Below, piece after piece: positions 22,417-36,600 of a stretch of DNA of 64,000 nt. Position numbers and translations under genes: made by a program. Source of the stretch: Mytilus edulis. Lineage: Eukaryota; Mollusca; Bivalvia; Mytilida; Mytilidae. Position 1 is the stretch's first letter. Each line of letters begins with the position of its first letter. The stretch is from the NCBI RefSeq assembly GCF_963676685.1, contig NC_092344.1:100408749-100472748 (forward strand), read 5' to 3'. The notes under the pieces are model-generated. The model was given only the letters and a program-made list of their open reading frames with translations. It ran no database searches and was not told the DNA's origin.

Positions 22417-24496
22417 AAACATTGTTCAAAATGCATTTCACCTATGACCAGACTGATGACTGTACATCTGAGTGTTCAGGACTTATTTTCTCTATGTAGA
22501 CAATTTACTACTATTACTTAATTTTATTCAAAATGAACTTATCCTTTCCAAATATATATTACAAAAGTAGCATTGAAAGATTTTATGTAGTTTCTGTTTT
22601 ACCAACATCAGATCACTGGACGGGATTGGGACTAGGGGGAGGAAAAACGCGTGCACATCATACTCTTATCTTTTCCGGACTTAAGTTTACACAAATTTAC
22701 GAATATATCAAATATTATCGTGATTCAAACAACCCTCGTTACTTATATACCTTTGATAGAGTATACCATAAAGATATCCTTGCATTAAATTATTGAATGC
22801 AGCCTGCATGATGTCCAGTGGCAATGCATTTTCATGGCAGGAACAAACTTACAATCAATACAATAGGTTTGGTTTTGCAAGGTATGTCGAACATGCATGG
22901 TGAAGGGATGGAAGTTTGAATATCCACGGATAAATAAGTGAGTGTTGGAAATTTCCCCACCAAACTATTTCAACAATCTTTTGAATCCAACACAAACTCA
23001 GTTAGAACCTTCTGACTTTTTCAAATTTTCTTTGATAACCACTACACAAGAGTGAACACGGTAAATGTATCACCTGTCTTACTTATCTTTGAGTTTATGT
23101 TCAGTCTAACATGAAGGTTTTACTACACATATCACATAAACTTCATGACGAGGTCATGGTCAGATGATTCAACCCAGACAGACAAGTACAATCATTTCAT
23201 ACACCACATATAGTTGACCTACTACTTATAGTATCTGAGAAACGGCCTCATCATGTAACATTAACCTTGGTCGCTGATCCATGAAATGTTGGCGATGTAA
23301 GGTGAACCCTGTCTGACAGACATGCAGGCGTTGCAGTGAACCCATATACAACTATTTAAAAAAAAAACATTCGTTTAACCATGAAAACGAGGTCAAAAAC
23401 AAAGAACATTTGAAAGACAGCATATTCGTAACATAGATATCTACATACAAAGCATGAAATATCCAGGTCTTCTAACTTCTGAAATATAAAGCTTTACTCA
23501 AATAGAGTATGCAGCCTCTTCCAGATAGTAATAAATGTCTCACATACTGCCACTTTCGTCACAGGCGATATAAAATTTGGAGGAGCAGCTAGTAGATAAT
23601 AAATATTTGCGTAAAAAATATTTATACACAAAAATTATTTTATGGACAATAAGTTAAACAATGTTTACTTCTTTGGTCATAGTTTTCCAAAAATTTATCG
23701 TAAGTCTCCAATGTAAATGTTCCCTTCTGGTTACATTTGATCAGCTAATCAGCATCAAGATAACTTTACCATACAGTTATGTTTTAGTTCTTTAATGGAT
23801 CTAGAATAGCATATGCTCATACTTAATTCAAATGCTCTAATGCAAAATTATTAAGTTTTTTGCTAGAGACTATATTTGTTTAAAGTGGTGCATGGAAGTA
23901 AGAACTCATTTTTATAAAGCTCTACAACTGTTTTCCTTCTTTTACAACCTTGACTTTCAAAGATTCGGTTTTAGAGGGTTCCTGTTATTTCTGAATCGTT
24001 TGGTTCACCAGTTCTGATAATAGTTACTTTAGTTTCAGTTCACAAAAAGACAGTGGATGATAGCTCTGTCTTCAAATTAATCAGAACTAATGACATTTCT
24101 TACTTACATCAGGAATATTTCTGACACATTGGTCTCATTGTCATCAGCCATTCAGGAAATTATATTTACAAGGGTTTACAATTGATGGACATCAAGTAAT
24201 TGGCTGTTTCAGAATCTAAAGCATCATGGGTAATTTCATTGTTCGTACCCCAAAATGAAAATAACGTCATGTCATTGGTTAAATTTCCATTGTTTATGAC
24301 ATTTTTACCAATCAGGACGTTTTTGTGTACACTTTTGAAAATATTACCCAGGATGCATTAGATTCTGAAATGGCGAATCTAAATATACAGCTTTTGGTTA
24401 TATTAGTCATGTTAGTAGGGATGGACAATGAATAACAAATGATGGCAAAATTTACTGGTAACTGGCTACATTCAATGAACTAATTTACAATATATT
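22417..24496. repeat. Intergenic stretch with a degenerate AGGTCA-type repeat
   Basis: About 23090-23520 is a diverged copy of the tandem repeat in DSCC1 intron 7 (33300-34340). It shares ACGAGGTCATGGTCAGATGA, TATAGTTGACCTAC, and the end ATCCAGGTCTTCTAACTTCT. The remainder shows no exon or element. Confidence 0.6.
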
Positions 24497-24502
24497 TTTA
24501 TT
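24497..24502 (-). terminator. DSCC1 poly(A) signal AATAAA
   Basis: AATAAA on the minus strand begins only four bases after the DSCC1 stop codon (24507-24509). This would give a very short 3' UTR if used. Confidence 0.6.
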
Positions 24503-24506
24503 GTAG

Positions 24507-24615
24507 TTACAACGAAGGTTTTCTTGAATTAAATACTTTGACACCATTCTGCATAGATGACCTGGCATACTTTGTCAACAGTCCACCAACATCTAATTTG
24601 TCTGTAGTCAGATCT
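24507..24615 (-). CDS. DSCC1: DSCC1 exon 13 (C-terminal winged-helix end, stop)
   Basis: Encodes residues 384-418. TKYARSSMQNGVKVFNSRKP is almost identical to the human C-terminus (TKYSHSSMQNGVKVYNSRRP). The acceptor is TCTCTTCAG. Confidence 0.97.
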
Positions 24616-27600
24616 CTGAAGAGAAAAAAAGATATTTTAAAAATATTGACTAGTCCTCTTTGAAACTACTATCCACATTTCAATACAAAATGAGCTATGC
24701 TTGGAAAAGAAAGTGGCTGACCAAGTTAATTGTCTAACTTTTAATAGCTCAAATATTTACCAAACAATGCAAATCCCATGTTTATAATTAGACATTTAGG
24801 TACATAATTTATTGATCATTAAATTTTGTCTATCAGATAAATAATCTAATAAAATATGTGCTGTGATTCAAATGATTAAGTAGTTACCTTCCTACATAAA
24901 GTCACATACTGAAGAAAACTTGAATATCAATTTTGAACTACAGGGACATATAAACCTGAATTACTAATTATAACCCAGCTTTTATTTTCTAGATTGATAT
25001 CTATCTGTTTTTAATTTATATATAGCATTTCTATTATACTTGTTTGCTGATCTTATTTTGTTGAAAAATATTACCAGGTTTCATTTTTTTCTTCTCATTC
25101 TATCATAATTTCAGAAAGAAACACAACATGTGTAAATAAGGGTCCATTTAGGATTATAACCATGTTGACTTATTTTTTTATCTAACTTTTGCTGAATATT
25201 TTGGTTCTATTTATCTCCATCTTATTATAATTTCTGCAAAAACATAACAAATTGGTAATAATCTTCTCTTGAGTGCAATAACTCCTTAAGGTTTAAATAG
25301 ATAATTCTGGGTGTGTTAACTTTGTTTGTAGATCTTATCTTGCTGAACTATTGCTGTATAACTACTTTCTATATCAACTATTAAGTTTCTGCAAAAAAAA
25401 TCTTCATTGATAGGCAACAACTCCTGCAGGGGTTCAATTGATGATTTTGGCAATGTCGACATTTTGAGAAACATTTTTGCTTTTTAAAGATTCTCTCTTT
25501 CTACTAACATTTCTGCCAAAAATTCCCAAAAGGGTGAAAGTCATCTCCTATATCTGGTAAATTTGTAAGATGATAACTAAACAATGCAAATTTGCATTAA
25601 GAGGCTTAACTTCCAAATGTGGAGTCAAAACTTTCTGTGAATTCTATAGATGACCTATAGATATTTTTACCCATAATAGTATCTATAAAACTGCTTTAAA
25701 TTTTTGAGATAAAAGCCTGCTTTTAAGCCCAGTGATTTATTTATTACAACAGTGGCTGTTTTTTAAGGATAAAATCCACAGGTTCAATTCTTAAACTTGA
25801 CTGCTAGAGAAAACTACGGATCGATTGCTACAACAGAGGCGGCTTAGAGATGGTAATAGCTCACATGCCCTAAAAACTATTCAATTTTATTAATACAGTG
25901 TCAGATGAACAAAAACACTTTTGCCTTTATAAAATTCACATTTGAATGCATAAAATTTGCATCTTTATAAATATTTTTTAAATATATAAAGCCAAACACT
26001 CAAGCAAGATTAAATAACAAATTTCAAAAGAAGTACAAAAAAATTGCAAAAGCTGCGATATCAGACCTTTAGTACCTTTAGTACAGAAAATAACTGACCA
26101 TAATGCAGTATCATTAAAAATTAATACTGAAAGAGGAAATAAGGGGCGTGGCTACTGGAAATTAAACTCCAGTGTTTTAAATAATGATGACTATGTAAAT
26201 GAAATAAACAAATAAATAAACAGATATGAAAACGAATCAACTAACTGTGATGATTTAGGGATACTATGGGACAATTTGAAAATAGAGGTAAGAGATGCAA
26301 GTTTAGACTATTGTAAAAGAAAAGCCAAATTTAAAAAAGACAAAATAAATATCCTAGAAAAACAACTAAATGATCTCAATAATAAAGCAAATAATGGTAC
26401 AGATGTAAATCATAAATTACAAAAAGAAATTGAGAATTTGGAAAATGATCTAGATTGTTTATATAAAGACAAAATTAAAGGACAAAAAATAAGATCAAGG
26501 GTAAAGTGGTTCGAAGAAGGGGAAAAAAATAGTGCATACTTTTTGGGACTAGAAAAAAGTCGTCAAACAAAAAAGATTATAACTGAACTATATGATGAAA
26601 ATGGGATCCCAACAACTGATCAAGATAAAATTCTAAATCTACAAGTGAAATATTACAAAAAACTCTATGAGTCTACTAATCCTTGTGAAAATGAAGTTAA
26701 AACATATATTAATGAAACAAAATTAACAAAAATGCTTAAAGATTCCGATAGTAATCAATGTGAAGGGAAAGTAACAGAAATTGAATGCACTGATGCAATT
26801 TTTAAAATGAAGCTTAATAAATCCCCTGGTCTTGATGGACTGACAGTGGAATTTTATAGGCAATTTTGGACAAGCCTAAAACATATTGTTGTCAAAGTAT
26901 TTAATAATAATTATGAAAAAAAAGAACTTACAAACTCCCAAAAGAAAGGTGCAATTTCACTAATTTAAAAAAAAAATGATCCTCTTTCATTAGATAATTA
27001 TCGTCCCATAACTTTATTAAACACTGATACTAAACTATTAGCTTATGTATTAGCTCAGAGACTTAAAAAAGTCCTACCATCTATTATTAGTCTAGATCAA
27101 ACAGGATATGTTAAAAATAGATATATTGGTTTTAACATCAGACAAATTCAAGATATAATAGATTATTCTGAGAAATTCAATATAGAAGGAGCAATCCTTT
27201 TCTTTGATTTTAGTAAAGCTTTTGACTCACTCGAATGGACTTTCATGACGGAAACACTGAAACGGTTTGGATTTAAAAGTAGCTTTATCAGATGGGTGGA
27301 AACTATGTATAACGACATTAAGGGATGTATCTTAAATAATGGGTGGGTCTCAAGTCCGTTTAAAATATTTCGAGGGATACGACAAGGGTGTCTGATTTCA
27401 GCATTACTTTTTGTTATTACAGTAGAATTAATGGCAATAAGACTTAGAAGTAATAAAGATTTTAAAGGTATAAAAATTACATTAGATGGAAAATCTTGTA
27501 ATTTAAAAATTTGTCAATTAGCTGATGATACAACACTTTTTCTTCAGTCAAGGAAAGAAATAAGTTTAGCGCTCAGTATAATTGAAACATTTGGAAGTTT

Positions 27601-30600
27601 TTCAGGGCTTAAGCTAAATAGAAATAAAACTGAAGGAATATGGTTAGGACGACTAAAAAGTTCAAAAGATAATTATGAAAATATAAATTGGACCGACAAA
27701 CCAATCAAAAGCCTTGGAATATATTTTGGGTATAACAAAAAAGAGTGTCAAACATTAAATATTGAAAAAGTGTTGGACAAATTAACGAAACTTGTAGAAA
27801 GATGGGCAAAAAGAAAGTTAACAATACTTGGAAAAATATTAGTAGTAAAAGCTCTTCTTCTACCAAATATAACCTACATTGCGACTAACAGTATCATTAC
27901 TAAAGAAAATCTACAAAATATAAATAAAATCCTATATAAATTCATTTGGAACGGAGGAAAAGATAAATTAAAAAGGTCAATAATAACAAAAAACGTCGCA
28001 GAAGGGGGGTTAAAAATGATTGATATAGAATCCTATATAAAATCTATACATTTAAAATGGATTATAAAAATATTAGAATCAGAAAGTGCAAATTGGTCTG
28101 TATTATCAAAACTATACCTTAATAAATTTGGAAAAAACCTTCTTATTTTTAAGATGAATGTGAATAACACAAAATTGCTTGATAAAAACATATGGAACAG
28201 TACACCAACCTTCTATCAAGAGATGATAAAAACATGGATAAATGTAAATAATTGTGAAAACAATCATCATGATCAAATAAATAATTATTTAGAAATCAGA
28301 AAACAAGTTATATGGGGAAACAAATTCATAAAATTTCAAGGAAAATGTCTGTTCTTTGATAACTGGATTGATAGTAACATACTATATATAAATGACATAA
28401 TAGATAAAAGAGGAAATATATCAGAAGAAATGATTACTTCAAAATTAAGAAATAAAAGGAATTGGATTTCTGAATTCTCAAAACTAAAAAAATCCATACC
28501 AAAACAATGGACCGACAAATTAAAATCTGAAGAATCAATCAAAACAAAAGTCCATATCAACCGAACAAAAACTAAACTTAGAGATTGTAATGATGTTCTA
28601 ACTATTAATGCTAAAAACATATACAACCTAGTATTAAGTGTGTCAAAAACAGAAATACCAGTAGGATTTTTGAAATGGGAAAGAGTCTTAAGCAAAGGGA
28701 GACTAATAAATGAATTTAAAGACTCTATTAAATTTAATTTTGAATATCTTAAAGATAATAAAACAAAAATGTTTAGGTGGAAATTAATGCACTTTATTTT
28801 GCCAAATGAGGTGTTGCTTTTTCAGTGGAAAATTTCACAAAACAATCTGTGTTCATATTGCAATGAAATAGATAATTATAATCATTTTTTCATTACATGT
28901 TCATATCATAAAGCATTCTGGAAATCAATGAAAGTTTTACTTAATAAAGTCTTCATAGGCGAACATGTGATAAGTCTTCATTCGTTGGTTATAGGATACA
29001 AAATTCATGACAATGTATACTATGCGCTAAATCATTTGCTTAGCTTAATGTTCTTTTCAGTCTATAAATCACATTATGTTTCCAAATAAAAAAACCAAAG
29101 TAGTAGACAACTTAAAAATTTTTGAATATGAGGTAGAAAATACTGTAGAATTATATAGTATGACCAATACAGAGATCAGTAGTTTATTTACAAAGGTGTT
29201 GAATATTTTGAAGTATAAAAATTAAGTCATTTTATAGTTAACTTAAACTACATGTTTAGAAAAAAACCCAGATGTTATAGATCTAGATTATGTGTGATTG
29301 TATGTGTTTTTTTTTCTTCCTTTATTATAAATGAACTATGCAAGTAATTATCTGTAAGTGCTATGTCTAAGGTATGAGTACGTGTGAAAGGTATGGAAAG
29401 AAATTTGTTTGTAAAATGTATCATGTGGCAATGAACATGCATGACTGTAAGTGCAGAAGTTTGTGTGTACAGTAATTATTACTATAATGTATGAATGATA
29501 ATGTGGGTAAATCAGATATATTAGTGTGTAGGTGTGAGTGTGTGTGTCTTTGTCAATATATAGATACTTCGACACGTGTACACTAAATCTGTGTGTATTG
29601 TTTACAAACTTAGACAGGTAAACTAAAGGTCACGACACGATACTTATCTAGGTCAAATCAATAACAAATTTAATAAAGATTGAAAGTGCAACTGTGAAAA
29701 ATATATTTACACTCAAACTTACCTTTACGCAATATTATTCCAAGCTTTTAAAACCACATAGAAATTAATAAACCAAATTCACGAAACACTTCAAAAAATA
29801 TTGTCCAAACACGAGGATCAGAAAAGTCGTGTGAGGTCACTTGACCGCAATTTATTTTTGATTAAATAATAAAAGAACCCAAAAAGTCATTCCGGATGAA
29901 TGATCAAATTCCGTAAAACAATTATTGTGTAGATATTTTGTATATGAATATATCTGAAAATACCATTTGTAACAAATATAATAATAGTTTAATGTGTGAA
30001 TTTAACCAATATCATTTATTAGTTAATTTTACTGAATATTATCCCTGGGTATTCAGTTGTTATCTAACAGGGAAACTTGATGAAATGCTGTACACCAAGT
30101 TTAATTGTTAAACAGCAATATGTGCAATAAAGAATCAATTAGAGTGTTAAAAAAAAAAAAAAGATTAAATAACACTTTGAATCAAAGATGGACGTGCGCT
30201 AATAAAATGAGAATTAATTCTGCCAATTAATATGACAGTTGAAACAATAACTACACTAGGACAGGTATATATTGCAATGGACACATGACAAGGGGTTTAT
30301 GTGGAAAGTTTACTCTTGTATTTTCTTCTTTCCTTCATAAATACTGACCTGATGTAAGGTGATATTTCTTCTAATGACCACTTTTCTTTTGTTCTAAACA
30401 GCTCATCAAATCTACAGTAAAAAGAATAGTTAAATAAATCAAACCTAAAATCTAGATGGTACAGGTCTTTCCATGTACAGCATGGTATTACTAGAGAAAT
30501 TCAAGAACTGCTTTAGAAACCAACATAATCTATAGCTCTTTTCATATTATTGAAGTTTTTTGTTTTGATTCTTGTTGCATCTATCAAATAGATTTGTTGG

Positions 30601-33600
30601 GTTTAAGTATTGATTGAATTGTAAAATAGAATGAGATCTGGAGTTTTAAGGTAACTAACTCTTTGGTCAACAATACTAAATTTTTATCTTTAGGTTCTAT
30701 ATTTCCTGTGAGAAATAAAAATCTTGCAAAATCTGAAAATCTGAAATAAAGTCATGGAATATATTCGTCAACTCTGTTGAGTGTACTTTATGATATTGAC
30801 TCTGAAATTATATATACCTTTCTGCAACATCCTCAGGAAGATCATCAACAGAATAATAAGTAATTGTCTGGAGCTGACTACTCCTGTCTATTAGAGCCAT
30901 ACCCTGGAAAACATTATACAAGATTGTGGTTACAGCAATCAATATTTCACATAAATGATTAAACAAAAATAATTTTGTGGCTGCTAAATGACCAGTGTCT
31001 AACCCCAATGGTTACCATAAAAAGAAAATATGAAACCTTTTGTGGTTGATATATCAATTTCAATAATGTTGTCCTCTTTATAGAAAGCATGTGTGTGTAT
31101 ATATATAATTGATATTAAAAACTCTATTACAAATTGATTAACATATCATTTTACTTATTTACTACCTATAATAGACTAATTATGAAAGTACATATATGAA
31201 AAAATGTTTCATACTGTTCTTAAATAATTTATTTTTATATTGGCAAATTACACAATACAATCCAATTACTTCTTAGGCCAGAGACTGAAAACATAGTTAA
31301 AGGGAACATTGTGGAACATTAGAAAGAAGATAATACACAGGGTTAAAAGGTTTAAGCTTTTCATTATTTAATTTTGAATTAAATAACAAGTGGTTGATGA
31401 GAAAGTTTCTCAATCATTCTATGTGCATCAATATTAAGACCATACATGTATTGGGTTGACAGGAAGTTGACAAGTGAGGGATCTGAACATGTGTCTTATG
31501 TTTTAAAGGTAACCAATATGAAGCTTGGCACCAAATATGCAGAATCTATTATGTGTGGTAGCAAACAAAAATGCAACAAATTGTTACAAGGGCAGACAAT
31601 AATTGCTCCAACAGGAACAGATATTATGACATTGTTTATAAACAAAGACTTCAGAAGAACTTCTGATAGGATTAACAAATATACATTGACAGGGATACCT
31701 ATCACATCAGGACATAATTTCTGACTGCTGCGGGGTTGACAACTTTGAAATATATATCAAATCTGGGCATTTTCAGTTTTTCTTGGGAGTTCCAAAGTAA
31801 ATTTTTAAACAAATCTGAAAACATCAAAACATCATCTTTTTCGCCCCTAATTGCTAAATGATTTGAGCCATACTCCCCCCCCTTTAACCATCCCTTTGTA
31901 GTATGGAAATTTGTAGTTTAATTTCAGAGAGATTTATACACTTAAGCACAAGTGGTTTGACTGGAAAAATACAAAAATGCTTATTTTGGCCCCATTTTTT
32001 GCCCAATTCCTAAACTGTTAGGGCCATAACCCCCAAAATTAGTCCCAACCTTCCTTTATTGGTATTGAACCTTCTGGTAAATTTTTTTAGAGATCCATTC
32101 ACTTAAACTAAAGTTATTGTCCGGAAACTAAATGCGTCCTCGGACGACGATGCAAACAACTAAATGATAGCATTATATGACGCAAATTTTTTTTGGGGTC
32201 ATATAAAAAGTAATTGTTATAATAACTGACCTCTTCTTCCATCCTTATAAATATGAGTAACGTAAATATCTAACCTGTAGTTGTTGATCCATTGTCTGCA
32301 TACCTGAGGGAACTGTTTGTTGCCACGTATTACTAAAATCTTCATAGTTAAACTAGTGAAAATAATTAACTATAATTTTACACAAAGAAGAAATGTCTTT
32401 TCTCTTAATTTGATGTTAATTTAAGTAAAAAAAAAAAAAAAAAATAATATTACAGGTATGGGTAAACAATTATTTACAATGACAGGGTCATATTTTAGAA
32501 TCTATATATTTTGTTGTTGACTCTTGTTTCATGTTAGACAGCAAGTATCTAATATATATATATTCTTAATAACAATTGTTTAATGTTTATAAAAAGGTAA
32601 GACATGATTGTTTTACTATACCTTTCCTTTTGAATGTTTAAGAATTTGCTCTGCAAAAAAACGGCAAACTTTGTCTTCATTCAGATAATAAAAATCAACA
32701 TCTGAAAGAGAAGACAAGAACAAATGGTTATAATTCTTTTTGTTTTGATGACATAACACTTCTGTAAATGCCTTGTTATCATCAAGGCTTGCCATTATTT
32801 GTAAATGTATTAAAATAGCATCATATATTATAATGAGACAAACTATACATACTAGACTGATTATATATCAGGATATTAAGTTTAACCATTATTTCAAATA
32901 TGACTGCTATTATTTCATTCTTTCAAGGTTTATCACACTTAATTCCAGCCTGACAAACTTGGAGTAAAATTTACCAATTTCCATTTGATCTTCATCATCT
33001 TCTGTGCTAGATGGTTTAGCTTTGTCTGCATAACTCTGTAACACATGGTCTAACACCTCTCTTAAAATGAAAGCAAAATTTAACACTAATTGTTATGATG
33101 GTTATGAATAAGAGGAAATATGGGAGTATACATCATTTATCAGTGAAACAACAACCTAACAAATACAATCAGAAAAGATGTCAACAACTGTCTTCAACAA
33201 AAAAACCACATGTAAAACAAGCTCAAAATAGCCCATGGGAATGATTTTGACAGACTCTTTCAAAAGTTTTCCTAAAACATCATAAACTTATTAGAAAAAC
33301 ACACAATAAAATGAAACAAGAGTGCACACGCTGAAATGTCTCGCCTTCTATACAAATCATTGATATTATGTTGATAGTCCTATAGGTATAAAGCTAAGCT
33401 TTATTACAACTGTCACATAAACTCAACATTAACCAAGATAATTAAACAAAGACCAATGAACCTTGAAAATGAGGTCAAGGTCAGATGAAACATGCCAGGC
33501 AGACATGTACAGCTAACAATGCTTCTATACAACATATATAGTTGACCCATTACTTATAGTTTAAGAAAAATAGACCAAAACACAAAAACTTAACACTGTG

Positions 33601-36600
33601 CAATGAACCGTGAAAATGAGGTCACGGTCAAATAAAACCTGCATGACTGACATAAAGATCATAAAATATTTCCATACACCAAATATAGTTGACCTATGGC
33701 ATATAGTATTAGATAAAAAGCCCAAAACTCAAAAACTTAACTTTGACCACTGAACCATGAAAATGAGGTCAGGGTCACATGACATCTGCCGGCTAGACAT
33801 GTACACCTTACAATCATTCCATACAACAAATATAGGAGACCTATTGCATATAGTATGAGAAAAACAGACCAAAACACAAATATTTAACTATAACCACTGA
33901 ACCATGAAAATGAGGTCAAGGTCAGATGACACCTGCCAGTTGGACATGTACACCTTACAGTCCTTCCATACACTGAATATACTAGCCCTATTGCTTATAG
34001 TATCTGAGATATGGACTTGACCACCAAAACTTAACCTTGTTCACTGATCCATGAAATGAGGTCGAGGTCAAGTGAAAACTGTCTGGCAGACATGAGGACC
34101 TTGCAAGGTACGCACATATCAAATATAGTTATCCTATTACTTATAATAAGAGAGAATTCAACATTACAAAAAATTTGAACTTTTTTTTCAAGTGGTCACT
34201 GAACCATGAAAATGAGGTCAAGGACATTGGACATATGACTGACGGAAACTTCGTAACATGAAGCATCTATATACAAAGTATGAAGTATCCAGGTCTTCTA
34301 CCTTCTAAAATATAAAGATTTTAAGAAGTGAGCTAACGCCGCTGCCGGATCACTATCCCTATGTCGAGCTTTCTGCAACAAAAGTTGCAGGCTTGACAAT
34401 AAAACTGTGAGCTTCTGCTTACTGATTAATAGTGTAATAGTATGTAAGTATTCAGTAAAAAGGAAGTTGTTGAGTGATGAATCTGAAAAGGCATCAAACG
34501 GCGTAGCAGACTTATATAAACCCTGAATCCAAATTTCAGAAATCCTTGTATTGTAGTTCCAGAGAAAAATGTTTCTAAATTTTTTAACTTGGCTATCATG
34601 TGAAAAATGATATAAGTGTTCGGTAAACAGGAAGTTGTTGATTGATGAATCTGAAAACAATCCAACAGTATAGCTGACTAATATAAACCCTGAAACATTA
34701 TTTCAGAAATCCTTGTAGTGTAGTTCCTGAGAAAAACAGAACAAAAAATATTAATGGGATCGACGAACGGACCGACAGTTTTACATTTCTTAGAACAGTA
34801 AAAGCCACACTTTTTTAAAGCGGGGGTATAATAACATTAATGGGTTGTTGTCTCAGAATCAGTCTTATTACCAGGAGTATACATGTAGCAGAGTTAATAA
34901 AGAAATAGTGTTGCAATTGGGGTTATTCCACATACATAAATGCATGGGATCCCACTAACATGTTTAACCCTATTACATTCTGTATGTATGTGCAGCTCCC
35001 ACGTAAAAAACCTGTAATTCAGTGGTTGTCATTTGTTGTTGTATTCCATATTTGTTTTTCATTCATTTTTTGTACATTAATTAGGTTGTCAATTTCCTTG
35101 TTTGAATTGTTTTACATTTGTCATTTCAGGGCCTTTTACAGCTGACTATGTGGTTTTGGCTTTGTTCATTGTTGAAGCTGTACTGTGACCCTTAGTTGTT
35201 AATTTCTGTGTTATTTGGTCTCTTGTGAAGAGTTGTCTCATTGACAATCATACCACATCTTTTTAATATATTTGATTCAAGATGAAGTCAACTTTATCTG
35301 TAATACCTTGGAAACAGTTCCTCTAATGTCTTCATACACTCTTCGTAAGGCATCCCTGACTTTATCCAATCATTCTCGTCACACAGCTGTATCACATGAC
35401 TTAATACCAACGATAAAAACTGAAAATCAAGTATTCTCCAATACCCTATAAATAGAAAATATATCAAAATGATAACTAGATGTGTCGGTAATGACATGAA
35501 TGGCCCTGTCTCAAAACGTTGAAAAAACTTCAATTACAACAACACATATGGACACAAACATGATGGTAGTCTCACATATCAAAAATCAGCTCAAAATCTG
35601 AAGGCGCATAGAAAAGAAGTCAGTATAACTGTGATTCTCCACAATTTGGCAAAGTCTAAAGCCTGTAATTTTGGCAAAAATAAGAAGAGCGAAACAAAAC
35701 TTAAACTTTATCTGTTACTCATCATGGTTAACTCACATATCAAAAATCAGCGGAATGATGGACAAGGGTAAAACTAACTGGCCTGGACAACTTTGTTATC
35801 AATATGGTATTATTTTCTCATTTTTTTTTAACAAGAGGTTATCACATAGACAGACAACCTAGTGTTTCCTACATTTATAGTTTCATTGTTAAAGCAATCA
35901 CGAGCAAGACAACAAATACGCGGAAAGGTAATTCATATAGTAGTGGCATATTGACAAACATATTTGTTTACTACATTCTATACAAGTAAAATACTCTAGG
36001 GGAGGCAATCATTTTTTTTAAATGGATAAATTTTGATACAAGAGATAACTCTATAATTCTTAAGCTGTGAAAGCAATTATAAAGGAACATTCAACTAATC
36101 AGTTTAAAATAGATACTAATTTGGAAAGTAGTGTTAAAATAATTCACATTTGTTAATAATATGCTGTAAACCAACTGATTAGCAATATACTATATATATA
36201 TATCACATCTCTGAAATCAACTTGGTCAATATATTATATGTTCATGTGGATATCTCCTCGTATTGTGCTCTTACAAAGGCTATAACTGTATAATGTAAAA
36301 TAAGGAGAGTGGTATGTTTACTGTAGTCCTATGAGACATCTACCTAAAAGAATCGAAATGATGCAGATTTAAGCAATTATAGATCACCAAAAGGCCAACA
36401 ACAAGTTTATTTACACTTTTAAAATGACTAACATACTAAAACTAAATGTCCCTTTTGACTATACCCATAACTATGTAGCTTATACAATCTTACCTTCAAG
36501 CTTACAAGCCTGAACTTTCTTAAGTGCTGTCTGTAGCTCAATTCTACTGGCTTGAACCAAGTTCAGTAGGTCATCATAAGTAAACTTCAAAAGAAATGAT

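Larger units (their letters stand above)
26006..30174 (+). mobile_element. 5'-truncated L1/Tx1-like LINE with 14 bp target-site duplication, in DSCC1 intron 12
   Basis: The direct repeat AAGATTAAATAACA occurs at 26006-26019 and 30161-30174. Between them lie the tail of an endonuclease domain, a reverse transcriptase ORF, about 1 kb of 3' UTR, AATAAA at 30126 and an A-tail ending at about 30162. This is a textbook target-primed insertion, truncated at its 5' end, and antisense to DSCC1. Confidence 0.93.

Noticed and set aside
28336-28695. 119-codon ORF antisense to the intron 12 LINE
   Set aside because: Shadow of the reverse transcriptase frame, with no independent support.
31446-31724. 92-codon plus-strand ORF inside DSCC1 intron 10
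   Set aside because: It merges into a recognised interspersed repeat and lacks splice or domain support.
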